The notes beneath the pieces are model-generated. The model saw only the letters and a list, made by a program, of their open reading frames with translations. It was not told the DNA's origin and searched no databases. A program made the position numbers and the translations under genes. Shown here one piece after another: positions 1-8,483 of a stretch of DNA of 64,000 nt (position 1 is the first letter of the stretch; every line of letters begins with the position of its first letter). The DNA is from Thiothrix subterranea (GTDB lineage: Bacteria > Pseudomonadota > Gammaproteobacteria > Thiotrichales > Thiotrichaceae), in the NCBI RefSeq assembly GCF_030930995.1, contig NZ_CP133217.1:248001-312000 (forward strand). The letters run 5' to 3'.

Positions 1-1070
1 AAGCCCTGAAAGAATTGAGCAAGGACTACGCCAAGCGCAGGAAAGCAGCCGAAGATGACGGCAAAGACTTTGACGAACTGCCACCGTTACCCGTATTCAG
101 CACCGATGCAACCCCCGAAGGCGTGGATTCTACTTTAGCCACTACCAGCGGATTTTTTGCGTTAGCATCAGCAGAGCAACAGATTCTTAACACCCTGATG
201 GGCGCAAGCTATGGCGGCGACGGCAAGAAAAACAACAACGACTTAGCCTTGAAGGGCTTCAATGGTGAGTATCACGCATCCATGCGCACCACCCGCAAAG
301 GCTACCGGGGCGACGTGGTGGGCGCTATCACCTGTTTTGCACAAGATGGCGCGATCAATACCATTGTGACCCGTAACGAAGGGGTAGGGCTGGCAGAACG
401 TTTCCTGATGCTGGCAGAACCCAACCTCTTGGGGCAACGTACCTTTGATGAATACTTTCCCAACGAATACGACCAAAACGTTTATAACCGCGTGGTGGGC
501 GAATTGGCGGCGCTATCACTCACCAACCCGTGCGAATTGGGAGATATGCCCGCTTACCGTCTTTCTAAAACCGCGTGGGGCATGATTCGCAGCTTCAGGC
601 GTGAAATTGAACCGCACATGGCAGACGATGGCAAATACAGCACCGCAACCATGCGCGGTACGGCGGGCAAGGTGGATATGCACATCATGAAGATTGCCAC
701 CCTGTTAGCGATCTTGGATGAAAAACCAGTAGGGGAAGTCGGGCTTGAATACGTGGAAGCAGGCATTAACATCATGCGCGATATGCTGGAATACCTGCTT
801 AGCCTATTGGTCGACATGGAAGTTATCGGTATGAATGCCTTCGAGAACTCTATCATTGCCTACCTTGGCAAACAGCAGAAGGCTACCCGCAAGCTGATAC
901 GTACCAACAAATGCGACGGTAAGCCGTGGTCAGAGATCCCGCGTAGCAGCCTAACCAACAAGATCAACGAAACCGTTGATGAACTTATCAGAAAAGGCGT
1001 GGTTGCGGAGGAGGAAACGTTCTACCCCAACGGTTCCAGCCAAGGCAAATACCTACGCTTGATTGCTTGA
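1..1070 (+). CDS. DUF3987-type replication protein (5' partial)
   Basis: The reading frame is open to the left edge, so the N-terminus lies outside the window; a TTG at 15 is only an internal codon. The visible 350 residues resemble the DUF3987 family (YfjI-like), which occurs in the primase/helicase-like replication proteins of prophages, satellites and integrative elements. Features seen are a Gly-rich stretch (YGGDGKKNNND), a conserved FNGEYHASMRTTR segment, GVGLAERFLMLAEP about 125 residues in, and a C-terminal part ending in a short basic, winged-helix-like tail. A perfect terminator follows the stop codon. The primase/helicase part would be upstream and is not visible, so the exact enzymatic role is not shown. 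Context (iteron-like repeats, tRNA remnant) supports an integrated element. Confidence 0.65.
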   Translation, partial: ALKELSKDYAKRRKAAEDDGKDFDELPPLPVFSTDATPEGVDSTLATTSGFFALASAEQQILNTLMGASYGGDGKKNNNDLALKGFNGEYHASMRTTRKGYRGDVVGAITCFAQDGAINTIVTRNEGVGLAERFLMLAEPNLLGQRTFDEYFPNEYDQNVYNRVVGELAALSLTNPCELGDMPAYRLSKTAWGMIRSFRREIEPHMADDGKYSTATMRGTAGKVDMHIMKIATLLAILDEKPVGEVGLEYVEAGINIMRDMLEYLLSLLVDMEVIGMNAFENSIIAYLGKQQKATRKLIRTNKCDGKPWSEIPRSSLTNKINETVDELIRKGVVAEEETFYPNGSSQGKYLRLIA

Positions 1071-1094
1071 TTATCTTGTAAAATCGCCACCATC

Positions 1095-1118
1095 AAGCCG
1101 CGTTCATCGCGGCTTTTT
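1095..1118 (+). terminator. Rho-independent terminator after the DUF3987 gene
   Basis: An 8-bp perfect stem (AAGCCGCG at 1095-1102 with CGCGGCTT at 1108-1115), a 5-nt loop and a T-run, starting 25 nt after the stop codon. Confidence 0.85.
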
Positions 1119-1214
1119 ACTATCAAAAATAAATACAAATCGAAAAATCATAATAAATATTACTTTATCCCTTGTGAGTTATTTTTAAGCAAACCTCAAA
1201 TTCACCCTCAAAAC

Positions 1215-1384
1215 CCCAACTTTCACCCCAAAAAGTTGGGATAAGTTGGGATAAAGTTGGGATTTTTCCCAACTACGAAAGTTATTTATATACAATAACT
1301 TAGACGGCCTTTGAAAAAGCCATCCCAACTGCCTTTTTCTTTTAAATACAATAACTTACGCGAAAAGTTGGGAAAAAGTTGGGA
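1215..1384. repeat. Iteron-like cluster of AGTTGGGA boxes
   Basis: Five direct copies of AAGTTGGGA start at 1233, 1243, 1254, 1365 and 1376, and three inverted copies (CCCAACTT at 1215, TCCCAACT at 1267 and 1323) lie between them. A second 13-nt repeat, ATACAATAACTTA, occurs at 1290-1302 and 1346-1358, 56 nt apart. The block sits in an AT-rich gene-free region just after a replication-type gene. Repeated boxes of this kind are typical of initiator-binding sites at plasmid, phage or satellite origins. The role as an origin is inferred. Confidence 0.6.
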
Positions 1385-1735
1385 TTTTCGGAAAAACCAC
1401 CCCCACACCTCACCCAAGCCACCCCAAAACCCACCAGCGAAAAAAACAAATATTTTCTATTTTATTTTGCAATATTTATTATTTATTTAATTTAATATCG
1501 GCGTGCTTACCACGCCACAACCACACAAGGAAACACCGTTAAAGCCTGTACAGACGGGCTAGGCAAACCGCAACCACGGGAAGGGCAGACGATAGCGGGC
1601 GGGCTGGTATTGTTGGCAGTGGGTTTACACGCAAAAACAGGGGGTGAAAATCAAAATGTTTGTATCTCTGTTTGTATGACTAGCAAGGCACAAGTGACAA
1701 TCTATGCAGTTTCATAGGCTTACGCTTACAGTATC
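1385..1735. other. Gene-free stretch between repeat cluster and att remnant
   Basis: No convincing reading frame or ribosome-binding site was found. It contains a very AT-rich segment (about 1438-1500) directly after the repeat cluster, as expected of a DNA-unwinding element, then a GC-richer stretch. A short TGTTTGTAT direct repeat lies around 1657-1676, close to the tRNA remnant. Integrase arm-type sites are possible but not shown. Confidence 0.35.
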
Positions 1736-1754
1736 AATCCCTTTCTCTCCGCCA
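1736..1754 (+). other. Attachment-site remnant: 3' end of tRNA-Ser
   Basis: The 19 nt from 1736 (AATCCCTTTCTCTCCGCCA) match the acceptor end of bacterial tRNA-Ser genes including the encoded CCA. The T-loop upstream is degenerate (GTATCAATC instead of the usual GTTCGAATC) and the rest of a tRNA is absent. A tRNA-type terminator follows at 1764. This is the layout left when an element integrates into a tRNA 3' end: the element brings a copy that restores the gene at one end and the original 3' end stays at the other. The intact tRNA-Ser should be at the far end of the element, left of this window. Confidence 0.65.
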
Positions 1755-1763
1755 ATATTTAAA

Positions 1764-1800
1764 AGCCCCGTACAGTCAATGACTTACGGGGCTTTTTTTT
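1764..1800 (+). terminator. Rho-independent terminator of the displaced tRNA-Ser
   Basis: A 9-bp perfect stem (AGCCCCGTA at 1764-1772 with TACGGGGCT at 1785-1793), a 12-nt loop and eight T residues. No protein gene ends here; the terminator lies 9 nt after the tRNA-Ser 3' remnant, so it is probably the original tRNA terminator. Confidence 0.85.
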
Positions 1801-1914
1801 GACCAAAAATAACTTATTTCAATTAAATAGTTTTATTGATACCATTCTGATAAATACTAAACACAATGTTCACGCAGCTACTAATACATTCAAAAATAAG
1901 CGGGGATACAGCGC

Positions 1915-2760
1915 ATGAAACACCCATTACTGATGGCATCAGCTTACATCTTATGCAGCACACTGAGCTTGGCTCATGCTGAAACACCAACGATCAAGAT
2001 CAATACACTCAAAGCCGCGCCCCAACTCGACGGTTCAGCCGAGGATTGGCAAGACATTGCTGCCAGTACCATCAAGCTCACCTACGTCGGTCAACCTGAA
2101 CGCACCAAAACCGTCTTATTGAAAGCGGGCGTTTTCGGCGATGAAGTCTTTTTCCACACCGAATGGGAAGACAGTACCCAAGACATTCAGCACAAGCCCA
2201 GCATCTGGGATGAAGCCCAACAAAAATACGTCGAAGGCCCCCAGCTCGAAGACCGTTTTGCCATGGAATTTGCCATGGAAGGCGATTACGACGCCAATTG
2301 GTTGTCTGGCAAAGAATTCACCTCTGATATGTGGAACTGGAAAGCGGCACGTACCAACCCCATCGGCATTAGCCATGACAAAATCACCGTCATCAGCAAA
2401 CAGACCATGGCTGAATCGTACAAAACCACCTTGCCAGACGGTTCAAACTTATACATCAATCGCCCTACCGACATGGGCGTTGAACCCTATGCAACCAAAC
2501 GCTATTTTAAAAAACAACAAGACTTAATGCCCAAATACGTTCCACAGGAAAAACTCCCTGCCGGAGCCGATGACGTCAAAGCAAAAGGCGTATGGAAAGA
2601 CGGACGCTGGTCTTTGGAACAACGCCGCAAGCTCAATACGGGTCATGAGGATGATGTGCAATTCACCGTAGGCAATCCCGTTAAAGGCGCAGTGGCAGTG
2701 TTTGACCACGATGACAGTGCCCATCACTTTATTTCAGAGACACTGACTTTTGCGTTTTAA
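1915..2760 (+). CDS. Exported ethylbenzene-dehydrogenase-related haem protein
   Basis: 281 residues with a cleavable signal peptide (about 1-22, ending AHA). The body matches the ethylbenzene dehydrogenase haem-binding domain (EB_dh; gamma subunit of DMSO-reductase-type enzymes): it starts with an LDGSAEDWQDI strand, then VFFHTEWEDS, a DMWNWKAARTNP core and a GVWKDGRWSLEQRRKLNTG segment. Such domains bind one b-type haem in the periplasm. No molybdoenzyme subunit is nearby, so it is an orphan haem protein. The hybrid kinase begins 28 nt after the stop and may be co-transcribed, which suggests that the haem protein and the sensor act together; this is inference. Confidence 0.75.
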   Translation: MKHPLLMASAYILCSTLSLAHAETPTIKINTLKAAPQLDGSAEDWQDIAASTIKLTYVGQPERTKTVLLKAGVFGDEVFFHTEWEDSTQDIQHKPSIWDEAQQKYVEGPQLEDRFAMEFAMEGDYDANWLSGKEFTSDMWNWKAARTNPIGISHDKITVISKQTMAESYKTTLPDGSNLYINRPTDMGVEPYATKRYFKKQQDLMPKYVPQEKLPAGADDVKAKGVWKDGRWSLEQRRKLNTGHEDDVQFTVGNPVKGAVAVFDHDDSAHHFISETLTFAF

Positions 2761-2788
2761 CACCCACAATAACAACGAATAATTGATT

Positions 2789-5125
2789 ATGCGCGTTTTC
2801 AATAACTTACGGATACTGCAAATTATTGACAGTACGTTCCTTATCGCATTGTTGGGAATTATTGCCGTATTGCTGTGGTTTCATCTCACCGACATATCCA
2901 ACCAAGTGCGCCAGAATATGCAGGTGTCGAATACCTCGTTGCAGCAATCCCATGCCTCATTCATGCGTCAGCTCGAACTGGAAACCGCCATTGATCAACA
3001 ACGCGCAACGTTTGACCAGTTAAACGATGAATTCTTCAAGTTTGCGTTTAACCCCGACAGTACGCCGGATAATCTGCCGCTGTTGCACCAACTTAGCCGA
3101 ACATTGCAACAACAAGGTCAACAACTCTTAGCCGTCTGGCCAATTGATGACCGCCCAGACCTGAAAGCCAACTACGAAGAAGTCATCGGCATTATGTCCA
3201 ACCTCAGCGCCGAGCTGGAAGGCTTAAACTCCCCGCATTGGCGGCAACTCGCGGCGGATGCACGCGATACCGCCAATCAAGCGAAGGATTTGATGGCAGA
3301 AATTGAAAAAATCGACAATCAATTAGGGCAAGAAATTGGCGACACCATTCTGCAATCCATCCAAAGTACCGATGCCAGCACCACACAGATGGCGGAACAA
3401 CTCACGTATTTAAAACAACGCGCCTTGTGGGGAACACTGGGCATTATTGTGTTGCTGATTATTAGCCGCTTGTATTTTTCGACGCGCTTCCAACACATGA
3501 CCCAAACGGCGCAAACCGCTCAAAAAATCGCCGAAGATGCGGTCAAAACCAAAGCCCGCTTCCTCGCCACCATGAGCCACGAAATCCGCACCCCGATGAA
3601 CGGCGTGATCGGCATGACGCGCTTGCTGATGAATACGCCCATGAGCAAGAAGCAAACCGAATTCGTGGACAGCATTCACCTCAGCGGCGAACACCTACTC
3701 ACCGTCATCAATGACGTGTTGGATTTTTCCAAGATTGAAGCGGGCAAACTCGATCTCAAGCGCGAACCGTTTGAATTACGTGCGTGCATTGAAGAAATTC
3801 TCAACCTGCTCAATGCCAAAGCCCTCGAAAAAAATCTGGAACTGGCTTATGCCGTGGGGCCGTCTATTCCGCTGTTCATCGAAGGCGACATGGTGCGCTT
3901 GCGGCAAATTTTAACCAACTTAATCGGTAACGCCATCAAGTTTACCGACAGCGGTGAAATCACCGTGTTTGTTATCCCGCGCAGCCATCACAATGACGCT
4001 TACGAACTCGAATTCCAGATCAACGACACCGGCCCCGGCATTCCAGCCGACAGGCTAGAAAACATTTTCGAGCAATTTAGCCGTGCTGATGAAACCCTCA
4101 GCCGTCGGCACGAAGGCACGGGGCTGGGGCTGGCGATTTCACGCCACCTTGTCGAGATGATGGGCGGCAAAGTCTGGGCAGAAAGCACGGTAGGCGTCGG
4201 CAGCCGTTTTCATTTCACCATCAAAACCCGCCAAGCCAACGGCAAACTCAAACCGTTTTTGCACACCAATATCCCTGAAATTATCGGCAAGCGTCTGTTA
4301 GTGGTAGAAAATAATCCCGCCAGCAGCCAAGCCATGCAAGACGTTTGCCATGGCTGGGGTGCGAGCGTAGACACTGCCAGCACCGCTGCCGATGCCATCA
4401 GCCGCCTCGCCATCGGCAAGCCTTATGACATTGCCCTCATCGAAAGCAACTTGCCCGGCGATGCCCCACTGGAATTAGCAAAATACATTCGCCAACGCTT
4501 CAGCAAGCAAGAATTGCCGCTGATTCTGATTGCGCCCCCCAATGACCGCCACCCCAAAGAAACGGTGCGCGAACTCTACAACCTGTACCTTACCAAGCCG
4601 CTGACCCGCAGCCGTTTATTTGACAGCCTGATGACGGTATTGGGAGAACTCAATCTGGTCAGCAATCGTCCAGAAAAATCCCCCCTCAAATTGGGCGAAC
4701 GTTTGCCACTCAGCATTCTGTTAGCAGAAGACAACCCCATCAACCAAATTGTCGCCTCGTCCATCTTGGATGAAATGGCTTACAAAGTTGACCTTGCCGA
4801 AAGCGGCCTCGAAGCCCTACAAGCCCTACGCAAAAAAGCCTACGACGTGATTTTCATGGACATGCAAATGCCGGATATGGACGGCCTCGAAGCCACCCGC
4901 CGCATCCGCGCGGATTTCCCGCTGGATCAACAACCGATCATCATTGCCATGACCGCGAATGCCATGGAAGGCGACCGGCAAGAATGCCTGCAAGCAGGGA
5001 TGAATGATTACATTAGCAAACCCGTATTGCCCGAAGCTGTCGAAATCGCCCTGCAATACTGGTGCACACCCAACAACCGCTATCAGCCTCGCGAGGAAGC
5101 CAATCATGCCATTAGTAGCTACTGA
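2789..5125 (+). CDS. Hybrid sensor histidine kinase (HisKA-HATPase-REC-REC)
   Basis: About 778 residues. One N-terminal membrane helix (about 12-34), a helical periplasmic region of about 170 residues, and a second helix (LWGTLGIIVLLIISRLYF) are followed by HisKA (FLATMSHEIRTPMNGVIGM), HATPase_c with N box (LIGNAIKFT), G1 (DTGPGIP) and G2 (GTGLGLAI), and two receiver domains. The second receiver is canonical (FMDMQMPDMDG). In the first, the phospho-acceptor position is Glu (ALIESNLPG), so it is probably not phosphorylated. ATG at 2789 is chosen over the in-frame TTG at 2783. The 3' end overlaps the HPt gene by 20 nt, which supplies the next phosphorelay step. No DNA-binding output regulator is adjacent. 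Confidence 0.9.
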   Translation: MRVFNNLRILQIIDSTFLIALLGIIAVLLWFHLTDISNQVRQNMQVSNTSLQQSHASFMRQLELETAIDQQRATFDQLNDEFFKFAFNPDSTPDNLPLLHQLSRTLQQQGQQLLAVWPIDDRPDLKANYEEVIGIMSNLSAELEGLNSPHWRQLAADARDTANQAKDLMAEIEKIDNQLGQEIGDTILQSIQSTDASTTQMAEQLTYLKQRALWGTLGIIVLLIISRLYFSTRFQHMTQTAQTAQKIAEDAVKTKARFLATMSHEIRTPMNGVIGMTRLLMNTPMSKKQTEFVDSIHLSGEHLLTVINDVLDFSKIEAGKLDLKREPFELRACIEEILNLLNAKALEKNLELAYAVGPSIPLFIEGDMVRLRQILTNLIGNAIKFTDSGEITVFVIPRSHHNDAYELEFQINDTGPGIPADRLENIFEQFSRADETLSRRHEGTGLGLAISRHLVEMMGGKVWAESTVGVGSRFHFTIKTRQANGKLKPFLHTNIPEIIGKRLLVVENNPASSQAMQDVCHGWGASVDTASTAADAISRLAIGKPYDIALIESNLPGDAPLELAKYIRQRFSKQELPLILIAPPNDRHPKETVRELYNLYLTKPLTRSRLFDSLMTVLGELNLVSNRPEKSPLKLGERLPLSILLAEDNPINQIVASSILDEMAYKVDLAESGLEALQALRKKAYDVIFMDMQMPDMDGLEATRRIRADFPLDQQPIIIAMTANAMEGDRQECLQAGMNDYISKPVLPEAVEIALQYWCTPNNRYQPREEANHAISSY

Positions 5126-5429
5126 AGCACTCCAACAGCTCCCGGCCGCTATTTTACCGCGCCTCATTCAACTGTTTGGCAGCACCACCCCGGCGATGCT
5201 CACCAATATTCGCCAACACGCCGACAGCGGCAACCTCATCGAACTCGGCAAAGCTGCCCACAAACTCAAAGGTTCGTGCGTCAGCCTCGGCGCGGTGCAA
5301 ATGAGCGACCTTTGCAAAACCTTGCAACACAAAGGCGAAAGCGGCGATGCCAGCGGCGTTAATGCCTTGGTCACGGAACTGGAAACCCTGTATCCCGCCA
5401 CCTTACAAGCATTGCAACAAGCGGTTTAA
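5106..5429 (+). CDS. HPt phosphotransfer protein
   Basis: 107 residues when started at the ATG at 5106, which overlaps the end of the hybrid kinase gene and so suggests translational coupling. A four-helix HPt domain is evident from the motif KAAHKLKGSCVSLGA, in which the His before KLKG is the phospho-acceptor, followed by an amphipathic helix (MSDLCKTLQHKGESGD). Its expected role is to take phosphate from the second receiver of the upstream kinase and pass it to an unlinked response regulator. Confidence 0.85.
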   Translation: MPLVATEALQQLPAAILPRLIQLFGSTTPAMLTNIRQHADSGNLIELGKAAHKLKGSCVSLGAVQMSDLCKTLQHKGESGDASGVNALVTELETLYPATLQALQQAV

Positions 5430-5440
5430 AAGATACTGGT

Positions 5441-6460
5441 TTAAAATGTAACCGTTACGCGCAAGCCACCCAGTTGCGTGGAACGCGCAAACACCAGCGT
5501 GCCACCGTACAATTTGGTAATGTCTTTGCAAATCGACAGCCCTAGCCCGTGGCCTTCAACGCTTTCATCCAGCCGCACCCCGCGTGCCGCCATTTGCTGT
5601 AGTTCAGCCTCGGTGCGCCCGTTGCCATCGTCTTCCACGCTAATCTGCACTTTGCCCGCGACATGGCTGATTTGGCAACGCACCTGCTGTTGCGCCCATT
5701 TGCAGGCGTTATCCAGCAAGTTTCCCAGCAATTCCAGCATGTCTTCGCGGTCGCCAAAACGGGTAATCGTCGGGGCAATCTCCAGCGTAATGCAGCGCGG
5801 GGATTTGTGGTGTACCTGTGCCAACACCTCCACCAGCACGGGCAATTCCACACGCGGGTCAAAGCGTTGCGTGGTATTACCAAGACCTGCCATACGCGCA
5901 CGTTTAAGTTCACGCTCGGTCAATTGGCGGATGCGTTCGGCTTGCAATTGCGCCTGCTGATGGCTGGTCGCTGATATGTCAGCATCAAGGTGTTGGGTAA
6001 GCAAATTGAGCGGGGTTTTCAGCGCGTGCGCCAGATTGCCTAACGCATTGCGGGAACGTTCCAAACGCTCCTGCATCAAGCTCAACAGGTGGTTGAATTC
6101 CTTGATAATCGGGTAAATTTCCGCAGGCACGGCTTCATTGAGCTTATTGATATTGCCCGCATCAAGCTGTTGTAATTCCGCACGAATGTAATCCAAACGT
6201 CGAAAAGTTCGGCGGATAACAATGCCTTGAATCACCAAAATCAATGCAATCCCCGCCGCCGCCAACAACGGAAATAACCACTTGAAACGCTGCGGACGGT
6301 GTTGCGTCGCGTCTGGCACAAACACCACCCCTGCCGAATGCACATTTTGCGTTCCTTCAAAAAACCAGGGCAACGCCATCCCCACGCCCCAAATCAGCGC
6401 CATCACCAACACCAAAATAATCGCAAGATTGACCTGCAACTGACGTTCCAAGGACTTCAT
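5441..6460 (-). CDS. PhoQ/QseC-like sensor histidine kinase
   Basis: 339 residues. There are two membrane helices (about 11-31 and 60-81) with a short periplasmic loop of about 28 residues. A HAMP-like linker is followed by a His-kinase motif ALGNLAHALKTPL (His145), typical of PhoQ-type kinases, and an ATPase domain with NLLDNACKWA, VEDDGNG and GHGLGLSI. The small periplasmic loop suggests that the signal is sensed within the membrane or through a partner protein. The start overlaps the stop of the response regulator by 4 nt. It is transcribed after a lipoprotein gene and the regulator. Confidence 0.9.
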   Translation of the reverse strand: MKSLERQLQVNLAIILVLVMALIWGVGMALPWFFEGTQNVHSAGVVFVPDATQHRPQRFKWLFPLLAAAGIALILVIQGIVIRRTFRRLDYIRAELQQLDAGNINKLNEAVPAEIYPIIKEFNHLLSLMQERLERSRNALGNLAHALKTPLNLLTQHLDADISATSHQQAQLQAERIRQLTERELKRARMAGLGNTTQRFDPRVELPVLVEVLAQVHHKSPRCITLEIAPTITRFGDREDMLELLGNLLDNACKWAQQQVRCQISHVAGKVQISVEDDGNGRTEAELQQMAARGVRLDESVEGHGLGLSICKDITKLYGGTLVFARSTQLGGLRVTVTF

Positions 6461-7146
6461 AACGGTGGCTCCGGCTTGTCAGGATCAATGAAAATATACC
6501 CCTGCCCGCGCCGCGTTTGGATGCGCCAATCCCCCAACTTGCGGCGCAAATGGCGCACATACACTTCGATCACATTGCTATCACGGTCAAAATCTTGCTC
6601 GTAAACGTGTTCGGTTAAGCGCGACTTGGTAAGAATCCGACCGGGGTGCAACATAAAATAACGTAACAGGCGAAATTCTGTTCCCGTCAACTCGAAAACC
6701 TCACCGGCTGGCGTGGTGACTTGCTGGTGTTCCTCATCCAATTGCAAGCCGCAGCAATGCAGCTTTTGGTCGGGAACTGCCGCTTGCAAATTACGACGAA
6801 TCAACGCCTGCACCCGCACCAACAATTCCTCAAAATGGAACGGCTTACCGAGGTAATCGTCCGCCCCGGCTTTGAAACCGTCCACCCGCTCGTGCCAGGC
6901 ATCGCGGGCGGTAAGAATAATCACCGGCACGCGATTGCCGCGCTGCCGCCAATGTTGTAAGACCTCCAGCCCGCTGCGGTGCGGCAAGCCGAGGTCGAGA
7001 ATCACCGCATCGTAAGGCGTTTCGTCGCCCATGAATTCGCCATCCACGCCATTGTTGGCAATGTCCACCGCGAAGCCTTCACGTTTCAAGCGCGTGTGCA
7101 AACTGCTGCTGAGTTCGGCATCGTCTTCGACCAATAATAGGCGCAT
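6457..7146 (-). CDS. OmpR/PhoP-type response regulator
   Basis: 229 residues with an N-terminal receiver (acidic pair EDD at 7-9, phospho-acceptor Asp51 in VILDLGLP, Lys in LGKPF) and a C-terminal winged-helix domain (TGTEFRLLRYFMLHPGRILTKSRL; SNVIEVYVRHLRRKL). The ribosome-binding site AGGAAA lies just before the ATG. It is the cognate partner of the overlapping kinase gene and closest to the PhoP/QseB branch. Targets are not visible; the lipoprotein gene 16 nt upstream is probably in the same operon. Confidence 0.92.
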   Translation of the reverse strand: MRLLLVEDDAELSSSLHTRLKREGFAVDIANNGVDGEFMGDETPYDAVILDLGLPHRSGLEVLQHWRQRGNRVPVIILTARDAWHERVDGFKAGADDYLGKPFHFEELLVRVQALIRRNLQAAVPDQKLHCCGLQLDEEHQQVTTPAGEVFELTGTEFRLLRYFMLHPGRILTKSRLTEHVYEQDFDRDSNVIEVYVRHLRRKLGDWRIQTRRGQGYIFIDPDKPEPPL

Positions 7147-7162
7147 GGCTTTCCTGTTAACG

Positions 7163-7819
7163 TTACGTGTTTTTCTGGATACCTTTGGGAACGGGTTTCA
7201 ACCGTGCCGCAATATACGTCTCGATCGCACTGCGGTCGATCGCGCACGCTTCGCTGGCAATGACCGCTTCGGCGAGTGGGCTGAAATCCACTTTGATATT
7301 GCCTTCAAAAAACTTGCCACTGATGCCCGTCGCATGAGCTTTTAAAAGCTGATAAGCGCACGCATCGGTAGCGACTTTTTCAACCAAGACATTATACCCA
7401 GAAACCGACACCCGCGTTTCATAACGGTGTTCGGTTTTCATATAGGCATCGGCTAAAAACAGCTTATCCCACTCGCGGGGATTGCCGCCATTCGCCATAG
7501 ACGTTCCCATGAACGCGATGTGCTTCTGAAGATTTTCGGCTTGTTCTGCCGTTTGCGTGGCAATCAGCCATGATAGCGAATAGCTGGTATCCTCAAAACG
7601 AGCGCTTGGATTTTCCGCCGTACCCGTATTGGTGTAAGCCGCATGATGGCTGGCGAGGTAATCAATGTAAGACTCGGTGGGTGCGCCGCCATCGCCATTA
7701 CCGCCCGTGGCATTGCTCGTGCTGTTGCCATTGCTGCCACCGCCGCCGCAACCGGCGAGTGCCAATAAGGAACACAACGTGACCACATACCCTATTGCCA
7801 TATTCTTTTTCAATTTCAT
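7163..7819 (-). CDS. Lipoprotein of unknown function upstream of the two-component pair
   Basis: 218 residues from the ATG at 7819, which has a GGGG sequence at suitable spacing; an ATG at 7834 would add five residues. The signal peptide ends in a clear lipobox (LLALAGC). A Gly/Ser/Asn-rich linker of about 25 residues leads to a folded domain with three Cys residues near the end. I do not recognise the domain. It precedes the response regulator by 16 nt, so it could be an input partner for the kinase, whose own periplasmic loop is very short; this is inference. Confidence 0.7.
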   Translation of the reverse strand: MKLKKNMAIGYVVTLCSLLALAGCGGGGSNGNSTSNATGGNGDGGAPTESYIDYLASHHAAYTNTGTAENPSARFEDTSYSLSWLIATQTAEQAENLQKHIAFMGTSMANGGNPREWDKLFLADAYMKTEHRYETRVSVSGYNVLVEKVATDACAYQLLKAHATGISGKFFEGNIKVDFSPLAEAVIASEACAIDRSAIETYIAARLKPVPKGIQKNT

Positions 7820-7964
7820 GTTGAACAACCCCATTATTCCATCTGTGTGTAACGAAAAGCGCGGGACTGTAACCGCTCAACCTGAAATGAAGCTGAAAAT
7901 CTATTCCTTACTTTGCAGATGCAAACGCATCCCCTAAAATCACCGCTCTTCCCTTCACAGCCCA

Positions 7965-8483
7965 ATGGCCTATATCAACATGTTTCGTGCAAGAGATTTA
8001 TTCATTATCGGCCTACTGTTTGTCGTTGCCGTGCTTCACACTTACGGTTTTACGCTCGAAGTACAAAAAGCGGATCGCCATACCGCGCACATGAGCGTTG
8101 ATGCCATCGTCACTGTCATCTCCCTCATTGGCGTAGGCTACCTGCTCTGGGAAAACTACCGTAAACATCAGGAAATCGAAGCCCTTAACCACCAGTTACA
8201 CCATTCCCACACCCGTATTTCAGACCTGCACAAAAAACTGCAACAAGCGGGCAAAGGCTACATCGTGGTCATCCACGAACAACTCGACGCTTGGGAACTT
8301 AGCCCAACCGAAAAAGCCGTCGCACTATTGTTGCTGAAAGGTTTGAGCTTTGAAGAAATTGCTGCCATCCGCAACACCAAGGAAAAAACCGTGCGCCAGC
8401 AAGCCATTTCCCTCTACCGCAAATCGGGGCTGAACGGGCGACACGAATTCGCCGCGTGGTTCTTTGAAGACTTTCTCAACTGA
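7965..8483 (+). CDS. Membrane-anchored LuxR-type regulator, copy 1
   Basis: 172 residues. Two hydrophobic segments (about 11-30 and 45-62) are followed by a short coiled coil (EIEALNHQLHHSHTRISDLHKKLQQ) and a C-terminal LuxR/GerE-type helix-turn-helix (LSPTEKAVALLLLKGLSFEEIAAIRNTKEKTVRQQA). It has no receiver or autoinducer domain. Two paralogues lie at 18312 and 19176 in this window, with an almost identical C-terminal block (YRKSGLNGRHEFAAWFFEDFL). Alignment with them suggests the ATG at 7980 (MFRARDLF) as an alternative start. The heavy-metal RND genes follow in the same direction. Membrane tethering implies that it senses in the envelope while bound to DNA. Confidence 0.8.
   Translation: MAYINMFRARDLFIIGLLFVVAVLHTYGFTLEVQKADRHTAHMSVDAIVTVISLIGVGYLLWENYRKHQEIEALNHQLHHSHTRISDLHKKLQQAGKGYIVVIHEQLDAWELSPTEKAVALLLLKGLSFEEIAAIRNTKEKTVRQQAISLYRKSGLNGRHEFAAWFFEDFLN

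Noticed and set aside
1655-1678. Short ATG-started frame near the tRNA remnant
   Set aside because: Only eight codons, with no ribosome-binding site.
1681-1754. Complete tRNA-Ser gene
   Set aside because: Only the 3' acceptor part matches; no anticodon or D arm can be folded upstream, and the T-loop is degenerate.
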